From: CAZVWQ01 sp964631275 | GTDB lineage: Bacteria > Patescibacteriota > JACMRA01 | Assembly (NCBI GenBank): GCA_964631275.1 | Contig: CAZVWQ010000036.1 | Coordinates: 1-11,223, forward strand | Reading direction: 5' to 3' | DNA length: 11,223 nt | Part shown: positions 1-5,784 of the stretch, one piece after another | Numbering within the stretch: the first letter of the stretch is position 1 | How the letters are laid out: each line of letters opens with the position of its first letter | Translations under genes and position numbers: made by a program | Notes under the pieces: model-generated | The model's database searches: none | What the model was told of the DNA's origin: nothing | The model's input: the letters and a program-made list of their open reading frames with translations, nothing else

Positions 1-1
1 A

Positions 2-958
2 GATCTGATCTTTGAAACTGAAACTGTAGAAGATGCAGGTAGTGTGGAGATACTAACACCGCCAACTATTATAGGGCCTGAAAATATTAGTAAGGCAGGT
101 CAGTGTGATCCAAATACAGCAATCGCAGGTGAACTTCTAAATTGTTACATTCCTCTAGTAGATGATCAAGGCAATCCTTTGACCTCTGCAGATAATCCTC
201 AATTACCTACTACTGGTATTACAGCTAGTATCGAAACGGCTACTGGAGAGTCTGATGAATGTGAAGTTGTAAGTGCTGCTGAAGCTGGACCATTGTCTCA
301 AGGAGCTGATCCTAATGCTTTATTCTTGAAATGTTCTAATACACCTACTATTGGAGCAGATCCAGGTACTAACACTGTAGATCTGATCACCCCAAATGGA
401 AAGGTAGAAAACTTTGCTACTGTGGATCTTAGTTCGCCTATTTGTACTAGAGAGTTACCATGCTATATTCAACCACCAAAACAAGCTTTAAGTAATACTC
501 CTAAAAAAACTATTGGACAAATAAACCTAGATTATAAAGTCAACGGAACTAATGACCCAGATCAAAAAACTGAAATTACAGATGGAGCAATCTGTTATAT
601 CAGAATAAAAAGAAACGGTTTTAATTCTGCAGATCCTGAAAAAGGTTACAAAGCTCTGCTTAATAAACTAACTACAACTGATGGATCTACTCCTAAATAC
701 GCAGACACAGATAATGATGGAACTGAAGACGCTATTGAGATTCCTTATTCTAAAACAGATGGCTGTCTTGCTAGATTAGATGTCCAAGCCCAAAAAGAAT
801 TACTAAATGAATTTCCTGAAGACTTGTTTAATCATCAATATTATTTAACTGCTTTAGTAAAAAATCCTGATAATACTTGGTACGAAGGCGGATTAGTTTA
901 TGCTTTTGGACCTGGAGCTATTCCATTTTTAAATATTACTGGTTTAACATTACCTTAG
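2..958 (+). CDS. Surface/exported-type protein of unknown function, 5' end missing
   Basis: I do not recognise a family. The reading frame is open from base 2, so the gene enters from the left; the GTG at 44 is only an internal Val codon in my view. It ends at TAG 956-958. The visible 318 residues are rich in Thr, Asn, Asp, Pro and Gly with many single cysteines, typical of an extracellular beta-sandwich protein. A Cys-Tyr-Ile motif recurs at bases 143, 461 and 593, each starting a segment with more Cys, so the protein may be built from diverged Ig-like modules held by disulfides. At 704-730 an acidic loop (D-T-D-N-D-G-T-E-D) matches the DxDxDGxxD calcium-binding pattern of thrombospondin type 3 or dockerin-like loops. 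No membrane anchor is seen at the C-terminus, which ends in a hydrophobic stretch and Leu-Pro. Any signal peptide would lie outside the window. The surface role is inferred. Confidence 0.8.
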   Translation, partial: DLIFETETVEDAGSVEILTPPTIIGPENISKAGQCDPNTAIAGELLNCYIPLVDDQGNPLTSADNPQLPTTGITASIETATGESDECEVVSAAEAGPLSQGADPNALFLKCSNTPTIGADPGTNTVDLITPNGKVENFATVDLSSPICTRELPCYIQPPKQALSNTPKKTIGQINLDYKVNGTNDPDQKTEITDGAICYIRIKRNGFNSADPEKGYKALLNKLTTTDGSTPKYADTDNDGTEDAIEIPYSKTDGCLARLDVQAQKELLNEFPEDLFNHQYYLTALVKNPDNTWYEGGLVYAFGPGAIPFLNITGLTLP

Positions 959-986
959 CTTGTAATTAGCCTTATCTTAAAACCTT

Positions 987-1006
987 TCAAAAATCTTTAT
1001 TTTTGA
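987..1006 (+). terminator. AT-only hairpin after the surface-protein gene
   Basis: TCAAAAAT and ATTTTTGA are perfect 8-base complements around the loop CTTT, 29 bases after the stop codon. The 3' arm is U-rich in RNA, so it could act as a weak intrinsic terminator, but the stem is almost all A-T and no long T-run follows. Similar hairpins with the same CTTT loop occur at 2940-2955 (read on the minus strand) and 4863-4876. Confidence 0.35.
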
Positions 1007-1352
1007 TTAAACAAAGCAAAGGTGGTGAGTTTCTGAAATTTAGTACTTTTTTGACAAAATAAACAAAAAGTAGCTTATTCACTTGAGTATTATATGCACT
1101 TGCCATCTAAACAACGTAGTTAGTTTATTCTGCATGGCTTACAAAATATCATTATCTTAGTACAAAGCACTATACCTGGCAATATGTAAAATTAGCCTAA
1201 AGAGTATAAAGTTAAAAATTTTTATTTTAAAGAATAAGTAATTAAATAACTTCTATTATAGTAGAAACGGTATCATAAATTAAACCACTAGTGTTTTTGG
1301 AAATTCAAAAAATCCTAATTGTAATTGATTTATGTATAAATTTATGTTTATA

Positions 1353-1452
1353 CCCAAATGCTAACTAAATAATGATTTAACTAAAGGTTTAAGTTTTATT
1401 AAATAAAGAAAACAGAGCCAGAAAAACTCACTGAGTAGTTAACAGTTTAATA
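1353..1452 (+). repeat. Dispersed intergenic repeat A, copy 1
   Basis: About 100 bp that aligns nearly end to end with 3368-3467. There are roughly ten differences and one single-base indel by eye. Shared blocks include AAATGCTAACTAAAT, GATTTAACTAAAGG and AGTTAACAGTTTA. It ends about 3 bp from the stop codon of the truncated ilvD on the minus strand, so it lies exactly where the rest of that gene would be expected. Read on the minus strand, its end carries a short imperfect hairpin followed by T5, so it may serve as the ilvD terminator. No protein is encoded. Confidence 0.8.
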
Positions 1453-1455
1453 TAA

Positions 1456-2757
1456 TTATAGTAAGCTTTTTACCCACTCTTTTTTTATTTCAGTAAAGTA
1501 TTTGGCTTGATTTTTATCTATCATCTCTTGATATTTCTCTAAGCTTGGAGCATTTTCTAAATTTTCAGCCATAGTCTTGCCAGTAACTGTTAGACAATCT
1601 CCATGAATAAGATTTTTATTGAGTAAATGTTTAAGTATCATAGGAACTCCACCAATTCTAAAAACATCGTACATCAAATATCGGCCACTCGGTTTAAGAT
1701 CAGCAATGAGTGGTACTTTGGCTCCAATTTTGTTAAAATCGTCGATGCTAAGATCTACCTCAGCTTCTTTAGCTAAGGCTAAAAAATGCTGCACAGCGTT
1801 AGTTGACCCACCTAAAGCAAAAACTAAGGTTAAAGCATTCTCAAATGACTTACGAGTCATGATATCTCTGGCTTTGATGTTTTTTTTAAGTAGGTTAACT
1901 AGAGCTCTAGCAGTGTTAATACAATCTTCATATTTTTGGTCAGAAACTCTGTTATGAATATTAGTAGCTGGATTAGAAGAAGAATAGGGTATACTCATTC
2001 CAAGAGCTTCAATTCCGCTAGCCATAGTGTTAGCGGTGTACATTCCACCACAAGCTCCACAAGTAGGAATAGATCTTTTTTCCACTTCCATGAAATCCTC
2101 GTAATCGATTTTTCCAGCTGAATACTCACCTACAGCTTCGAAGGTAGAGACAATATTTAAATCTTTTCCTTTGTAGTGACCTGGTAAGATAGAGCCACCG
2201 TATAGAGTAATTCCAATTAAATTATTTCTAGCTATTGGCATTAAAGCTCCAGGAATAGTTTTATCACAGCCAGAGAGGGTAATACTAGCATCTACAGAGT
2301 AAGCTTCGGTCATCATTTCGATACAGTCGGCTATTAAATCTCTAGATGGCAGTGAGTATCTCATTCCGGTCATACCCATAGCTTCACCGTCGGTAACTAC
2401 TGGAGTGCCAAAGTAAAAACCTTTCATATTTAACTTAGAAACCTCTGTTTGTATAATCTCTGCTAGATCTAGGATTTTTTCGTTACATGGAGTAATACCT
2501 TTAGCAAAAGGAGCCGCTATAGCAACTAGTGGCTTAGCAAAATCATTGTCTTCAAAACCGACAGCTCGCATCATGGCTCTAGCAGCTGTTCTTTTCATCC
2601 AGTCTTCCTTATCCTCTGGATATCCAGTTAATTGATTAGATCTGGTTTTGTAATCTTGAGTATCTTCTTGAGTAGGCCTACCAGAATATCCCCATAAGTT
2701 TGAATCTTGACTGAAACTTTGGCAGCTACCTTTACAGCAATTATCTTGGCATGACAT
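1456..2757 (-). CDS. ilvD: Dihydroxy-acid dehydratase (IlvD/Edd family), C-terminal domain missing
   Basis: The family removes water from 2,3-dihydroxy-acids in valine, leucine and isoleucine synthesis, using a Fe-S cluster and Mg2+. The N-terminal domain is clear: TPCNEK with Cys91, TDGEAMG (122-128), GMRYSLPSR, SGCDK with Cys164 and Lys166, and TCGACGGMYTANTM with Cys233 and Cys236. These are the cluster and metal positions of the family. The protein stops at 433 residues just after TVTGKTMAENL, while family members run to about 550-570. The C-terminal swivelling domain, which carries the catalytic serine in characterised relatives, is absent. The last 25 or so residues do not resemble the family. 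Family homology starts near residue 36. Before it lies an extension with Cys3, Cys7, Cys8 and Cys12. ATG at 2757 has no Shine-Dalgarno sequence. As it stands the product is probably inactive alone; it is a truncated gene or half of a split enzyme. Confidence 0.9.
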   Translation of the reverse strand: MSCQDNCCKGSCQSFSQDSNLWGYSGRPTQEDTQDYKTRSNQLTGYPEDKEDWMKRTAARAMMRAVGFEDNDFAKPLVAIAAPFAKGITPCNEKILDLAEIIQTEVSKLNMKGFYFGTPVVTDGEAMGMTGMRYSLPSRDLIADCIEMMTEAYSVDASITLSGCDKTIPGALMPIARNNLIGITLYGGSILPGHYKGKDLNIVSTFEAVGEYSAGKIDYEDFMEVEKRSIPTCGACGGMYTANTMASGIEALGMSIPYSSSNPATNIHNRVSDQKYEDCINTARALVNLLKKNIKARDIMTRKSFENALTLVFALGGSTNAVQHFLALAKEAEVDLSIDDFNKIGAKVPLIADLKPSGRYLMYDVFRIGGVPMILKHLLNKNLIHGDCLTVTGKTMAENLENAPSLEKYQEMIDKNQAKYFTEIKKEWVKSLL

Positions 2758-2781
2758 ATAGTTTTTTAGATTATTTTTAGA

Positions 2782-2810
2782 ATTAATTGAAATAAATAAA
2801 AATTAGTCAA
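2782..2810 (-). promoter_or_regulatory. Possible ilvD promoter
   Basis: On the minus strand TTGACT (2810-2805) is followed after 17 bases by ATTAAT (2787-2782). This gives 5 of 6 and 4 of 6 matches to the sigma-70 boxes. Transcription would start about 20 bases before the ilvD ATG. The region is very AT-rich, so a chance match is possible. Confidence 0.35.
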
Positions 2811-2973
2811 TCATAAATACCTAAAAACCTCGGATGTTTTTTTAAACGAATAAAAAATACCTTGAATTAAGTATATATCAAAAAAGTAATGAAAAGTAAT
2901 GAATTTAATAAAACTATTGCTTCTGGTTTGCTTAATTAAAAAAATAAAGATTTTTGGAAGATCTTGAGACAAG

Positions 2974-2996
2974 ACTAATAATCAATTAGTTTTTTT
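2974..2996 (+). terminator. Terminator-like hairpin upstream of tRNA-Lys
   Basis: ACTAAT and ATTAGT pair around a 5-base loop (AATCA) and are followed by a run of seven T. The shape is that of an intrinsic terminator but the stem is short and nearly all A-T. No gene on the plus strand lies just before it, so it has no obvious client. Confidence 0.25.
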
Positions 2997-3098
2997 GGAG
3001 CCAAAAATTAATTTATAAGCTTGCATCTTGACAAGATTTGGTTATTTAGAGTTATTTATTTTACTTTACCCTTATTGGGATAGTTTGTATATGTATAT

Positions 3099-3174
3099 GG
3101 ACTTGTAGCTCAGTCGGTAGAGCAATGGCCTTTTAAGCCAGTGGTCCTGGGTTCGAATCCCAGCGGGTCCACCA
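3099..3174 (+). tRNA. tRNA-Lys, anticodon UUU
   Basis: A 76-base cloverleaf folds by hand. The acceptor arms are GGACTTG and CGGGTCC with two G-U pairs. The D arm is GCTC/GAGC. The anticodon loop is CTTTTAA with TTT at positions 34-36. The variable loop has five bases, and the T arm is CTGGG/CCCAG around TTCGAAT. The discriminator is A and CCA is encoded at 3172-3174. The top pair of the anticodon stem (A27, G43) is a mismatch. Repeat C begins only about 17 bases downstream. Confidence 0.96.
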
Positions 3175-3191
3175 TAGATATAATGATAAAT

Positions 3192-3320
3192 ATATTCAAA
3201 CTAATCTAAATTAAGACTTTTTTAATTTTTAAAAATTACTTTTTGACGCTGATTAAATATAACTAAAATAGAAATTTAGGCTTTAAAAAAAACTGAGATT
3301 TGCTTTGTGGTGGGTATAAA
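3192..3320 (+). repeat. Dispersed intergenic repeat C, copy 1
   Basis: About 130 bp that aligns along its length with 9361-9490 in the same orientation, roughly 70-75 percent identical by eye. Shared marks are ATCTAAATTAAGAC near the start (ATCCAAATTAAAAC in the other copy) and, at the end, AAAACTGA, GTTTGY-like TTTGYTTTGTRGTG and AGTATAA/GGTATAA. It lies 17 bp after tRNA-Lys and has no coding potential. Confidence 0.65.
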
Positions 3321-3367
3321 TATCGATTAGCTGTAAATAATTTTGCCTCGCAAGTTATAAATATATA

Positions 3368-3467
3368 CTCAAATGCTAACTAAATTATGATTTAACTAAA
3401 GGTTTAAGTTTGCTTAAATAAAAAAACACAGTCAGAAAAACTAACTGCGCAGTTAACAGTTTAGTAT
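3368..3467 (+). repeat. Dispersed intergenic repeat A, copy 2
   Basis: Second copy of the repeat at 1353-1452, about 90 percent identical. It sits between repeat C and repeat B in the gap downstream of the phosphofructokinase gene. Unlike copy 1 it contains the perfect 14-bp palindrome TAACTGCGCAGTTA. Confidence 0.8.
3436..3455 (-). terminator. Possible intrinsic terminator inside repeat A copy 2
   Basis: Read on the minus strand, the palindrome TAACTGCGCAGTTA (3455-3442) can form a 5-bp stem with a GCGC loop and is followed by G then T5. It lies about 260 bases past the phosphofructokinase stop codon, in the right direction to end that transcript. The stem is short, and palindrome conservation between repeat copies is poor. 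Confidence 0.35.
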
Positions 3468-3498
3468 ATTAAGTTTACTTTAAAGTAATGTTTACATT

Positions 3499-3555
3499 CT
3501 TTGGGCTAATCGTTATGTTAGTTACCCGTTAAGAATTTAGTTTAATAAAGTGTTT
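3499..3555 (+). repeat. Dispersed intergenic repeat B, copy 1
   Basis: The core GGGCTAATCGTTATGTTA followed by GTTACCCGTTAAGAAT is shared with the minus strand of 5080-5124 and the plus strand of 9650-9706. The three cores differ at only a few positions while the flanks diverge. About 17-35 bp beyond the core, copies 1 and 2 also share CTAAATTTAGG followed by TAATA (3572-3588 here). Confidence 0.8.
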
Positions 3556-3714
3556 ATTTCCTTATGAATAGCTAAATTTAGGATAATAGCAGCGGATTAG
3601 GTATAGGATACTCAAAATGTCTAACTAGTATATGGGTTAGCTACACAAATTTTTGTTTATTTTAAGAGAGAAACTAGTTATTTTAAAGTTATTTTAAGAC
3701 AACGCTAATGCTTT

Positions 3715-4779
3715 TTAATCTCCAAAGTAAATCCCTTGAGTTCTAGCAAGCCTAACTTCGTGACAAATTGGGCTAACAGTTTTTAGTTTAGCTACAGCGG
3801 ATTCTATACTTACATCTTTGATTTTTCCCTCGGCGTAAGCTACCATTTGGCCAAATTTTCTTTGCTTCATTAATTCAGCAGCATAAGCTCCATAAAGCCT
3901 ACTTAAAATCCTATCAATAGCCACTGGGCTACCGCCTCTTTGAACATGGCCTAGAGCTGTACTTCTAGCTTCAACGTCCTCAAACTGATTAAAGTATTCA
4001 CTTAGGCTCTCTCCAACTCCACCTAGTCTAACTTCACAATTGTTACCACTAGCGTCTTTGGTATAGATCTTTCCATTTTTGGTTTTAGCTCCTTCAGCTA
4101 CTACAATTAGAGCATTTTTTTTACCTCGATTATTCAAAAATTTATAAACATCATCTGTTCGAAAAGGTATTTCAGGAATCAAAATTACATTAGCCCCACC
4201 AGCAATACCACTATAGAGAGCAACCCAACCAGCGTTACGGCCCATTACTTCCAAAATCATAATTCGATCATGGCTATAACCAGTAGTTTCTAATCTATCT
4301 AAAGCTTCAGTAGCAATTGATACAGCAGTTTGAAAGCCAAAGGTAAAGTCAGTTTCCATTAAGTCGTTATCAATACTTTTAGGTACGGCAATTATTTTGA
4401 TACCATGTTCTTGGAGTTGCTTGGCTACAGTTAGACTACCGTCGCCACCTAAAGCAATTATCCCTTCCAAACCTAATTCTTTGTAATTATTGACAGTTTT
4501 TTGAATTATTTCTGAAGCTAGATTAATTTCCCCACCTAAACCCACTTTTACTGCAAAATTACCTTTATTGACGCTTTTGAGTATTGTACCACCCATAAAT
4601 TTAAATTGAGTGGTAAAATCAGGTGTGAGAATTTTATAATCTTTATCTAGTAACCCTTCCCAGCCACGGTAAAAACCATAGATCTCATAATCTGGATATA
4701 AAGATTTAACCACTGCATCCATAACTGTGTTCAAACCAGGGCAATCGCCACCACTATTAAGAAAACCAATTCTAGGCAT
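3715..4779 (-). CDS. pfkA: 6-phosphofructokinase
   Basis: Phosphorylates fructose 6-phosphate to fructose 1,6-bisphosphate in glycolysis, in the cytoplasm. All family landmarks are present over 354 residues, a normal length: N-terminal GGDCPGLN (10-17), nucleotide loop GGDGS (111-115), catalytic SIDND (135-139), substrate-binding MGR (179-181), Glu229 in VAEGA, and GHVQRGGSP (277-285). The donor-determining positions are mixed. Gly follows GGD, as in ATP enzymes, but Lys precedes SIDND where E. coli PfkA has Gly; Lys is usual in pyrophosphate enzymes and in some ATP enzymes of the same branch. ATP is the more likely donor because the Gly is the main determinant. ATG at 4779 gives the conserved MPRIGFLNSGGD start, but there is no Shine-Dalgarno sequence. 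It is transcribed alone. The gap upstream carries two palindromes (4821-4840). Confidence 0.95.
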   Translation of the reverse strand: MPRIGFLNSGGDCPGLNTVMDAVVKSLYPDYEIYGFYRGWEGLLDKDYKILTPDFTTQFKFMGGTILKSVNKGNFAVKVGLGGEINLASEIIQKTVNNYKELGLEGIIALGGDGSLTVAKQLQEHGIKIIAVPKSIDNDLMETDFTFGFQTAVSIATEALDRLETTGYSHDRIMILEVMGRNAGWVALYSGIAGGANVILIPEIPFRTDDVYKFLNNRGKKNALIVVAEGAKTKNGKIYTKDASGNNCEVRLGGVGESLSEYFNQFEDVEARSTALGHVQRGGSPVAIDRILSRLYGAYAAELMKQRKFGQMVAYAEGKIKDVSIESAVAKLKTVSPICHEVRLARTQGIYFGD

Positions 4780-4820
4780 AGATATTTATTTCATAAAATA
4801 AAAAATTAATTAACATAGTT

Positions 4821-4840
4821 TTTGTACAAATACTGTATTT
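4821..4840 (-). promoter_or_regulatory. Two abutting palindromes upstream of pfk
   Basis: TTTGTACAAA (4821-4830) is a perfect 10-bp palindrome. It overlaps AAATACTGTATTT (4828-4840), two 6-base complementary arms around a central T. They lie about 40-60 bases before the pfk ATG, where an operator would sit. No good -35/-10 pair was found here. AT-rich DNA yields palindromes by chance, so this is tentative. Confidence 0.25.
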
Positions 4841-5079
4841 AGTCTTTTCTAAAAAATTTTTGAAAATCTTTATTTTTTATTAGACTAAAACCATTACTTG
4901 TTTTAATATTTAAACCTAAAAAGCATTTTCATCAAATCAAACTTAAGAATTAGAAAGTTTTTTACAAAGTGTTAATTTTTAAAAGTAATTTGTGTATAAA
5001 TTGCAATGAAACTGATAATTTTACATAGTATTTCTGCCAAGTGCTTTTAAGTATTACCCTAAATTTAGGTTTTTATAAG

Positions 5080-5124
5080 TAAATAGATTCTTAACGAGTA
5101 ATTAACATAACGATTAGCCCAAAG
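5080..5124 (-). repeat. Dispersed intergenic repeat B, copy 2 (inverted)
   Basis: The reverse complement reads CTTTGGGCTAATCG, TTATGTTAATTACTCG and TTAAGAATCT, nearly identical to repeat B copy 1. Beyond the core lies CCTAAATTTAGG at 5058-5069, a perfect 12-bp palindrome; copy 1 has the matching CTAAATTTAGG. It lies in the divergent gap between pfk and the nuclease gene. Confidence 0.8.
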
Positions 5125-5312
5125 GATATATGATTTTTTGTCTTTTTTTGAAAAATCTAAGCTTGCTTTCTAAAATCTCTAAATTTATAAAGTGGCTTTA
5201 GTTTTGACATATTTTTAAATCTTGTAAAGCTATACGGTGGGTTAGCTATAACTAATTTCGTAGAAATACTAATTGTAAATTTTTCAGCTCTGTTTACATT
5301 TTTTACATTATA

Positions 5313-5711
5313 ATGCTTTGGAAAATATACTCCACAGATAATTTGAAATTTCCTTATCGCTTAAAAATAGAAAATGATAAAGAGATTATTTTAGATTTAT
5401 TAGTTCAAGATAAATGGCCAGGAACCAAGGGTAATATTTTTTGTCTACGAAGTACTCAAGAAAATCTTAAAGAACTAGACAAATTACCATTGATTGAAGA
5501 AGTTCCAGTTTTTAATTTTCAAAAATACGGTAAAAGGTGGAGTTGTGTATTATCTAGACCAATTCGCAAAAGGTTTAGTTTTTTATTTTTACAAAAAAAG
5601 TTTAAAAATAAAGATGAATTCTACGAGCAAATATTTTGGCAAACTCAGACTGGGTTAACTAGTTACAAAGCTAAATATAAACTATCAGTCTTTAAAACAT
5701 TCCGAAATTAA
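5313..5711 (+). CDS. N-terminal part of the ERCC4-type nuclease (frame 1)
   Basis: 132 residues from ATG 5313 to TAA 5711. Residues 1-128 match the N-terminal region of bacterial ERCC4-domain proteins; the strongest marks are WPGTKGNIFCLR and FYEQIFWQTQTGL. The last four residues (TFRN) are the out-of-frame tail after the shift. It carries no nuclease residues, so alone it is unlikely to cut DNA. No Shine-Dalgarno sequence precedes the ATG. Confidence 0.75.
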   Translation: MLWKIYSTDNLKFPYRLKIENDKEIILDLLVQDKWPGTKGNIFCLRSTQENLKELDKLPLIEEVPVFNFQKYGKRWSCVLSRPIRKRFSFLFLQKKFKNKDEFYEQIFWQTQTGLTSYKAKYKLSVFKTFRN

Positions 5712-5784
5712 AGTAATAATTGACACTAACGAGAGATATGCTTGGAAATTAGAAGGCTGCAAACATGTTAAACAAAAGTTACCT

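Larger units (their letters stand above)
959..1455. other. Intergenic gap between two convergent genes, no gene seen
   Basis: All frames are broken by stops and no RNA gene is recognised. The gap holds the hairpin near 987 and repeat A near its right end. A stretch at 1168-1197 resembles, in inverse orientation, sequence near 5020-5050; both read GCACT, then TGGCA, then ATGTAAAATTA. Remnants of the missing ilvD C-terminal domain were looked for on the minus strand and not found. Confidence 0.6.
2758..3098. other. Intergenic gap between divergent ilvD and tRNA-Lys
   Basis: No open frame of note. It holds the possible ilvD promoter and two AT-rich hairpins. One is AAAAAT-AAAG-ATTTTT at 2940-2955, which reads with a CTTT loop and longer T-run on the minus strand. 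The other is at 2974-2996. A TTGACA at 3028-3033 would suit a tRNA promoter, but I see no good -10 box at the right spacing. Confidence 0.5.
3175..3714. other. Repeat-filled gap between tRNA-Lys and pfk
   Basis: No gene is seen. In order it holds repeat C (3192-3320), repeat A (3368-3467), repeat B (3499-3555) and the palindrome CTAAATTTAG (3572-3581). The last 130 bp, next to the 3' end of pfk, are AT-rich without a clear hairpin close to the stop codon. Confidence 0.65.
4780..5312. other. Divergent gap between pfk and the nuclease gene
   Basis: No gene is seen. Contents are the palindromes at 4821-4840, an AAAAT-CTTT-ATTTT hairpin at 4863-4876, the palindrome at 5058-5069 and inverted repeat B at 5080-5124. 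A TTGACA at 5204-5209 has no well-spaced -10 box. TATAAT at 5309-5314 overlaps the nuclease ATG itself and so cannot drive that start codon. Confidence 0.55.

Noticed and set aside
44..46. GTG 44 as the true start of the surface protein
   Set aside because: The frame is open to the left edge and the residues before it continue the same character, so it is most likely an internal Val.
1619..2121. Two plus-strand open frames inside ilvD
   Set aside because: They are antisense shadows of a strongly conserved family protein and their translations resemble nothing.
3028..3098. Promoter of tRNA-Lys from TTGACA 3028-3033, or TTTACC/TATATG at 3065-3093
   Set aside because: The first has no -10 box at a usable distance; the second would start transcription inside the mature tRNA.
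3192..3555. CRISPR array
   Set aside because: The repeats are long, few, diverged and dispersed in several gaps, with no regular spacers.
5690..5711. Programmed -1 frameshift at the TTTAAAAC run
   Set aside because: The needed shift is +1, and the slippery heptamer is not in the zero frame.
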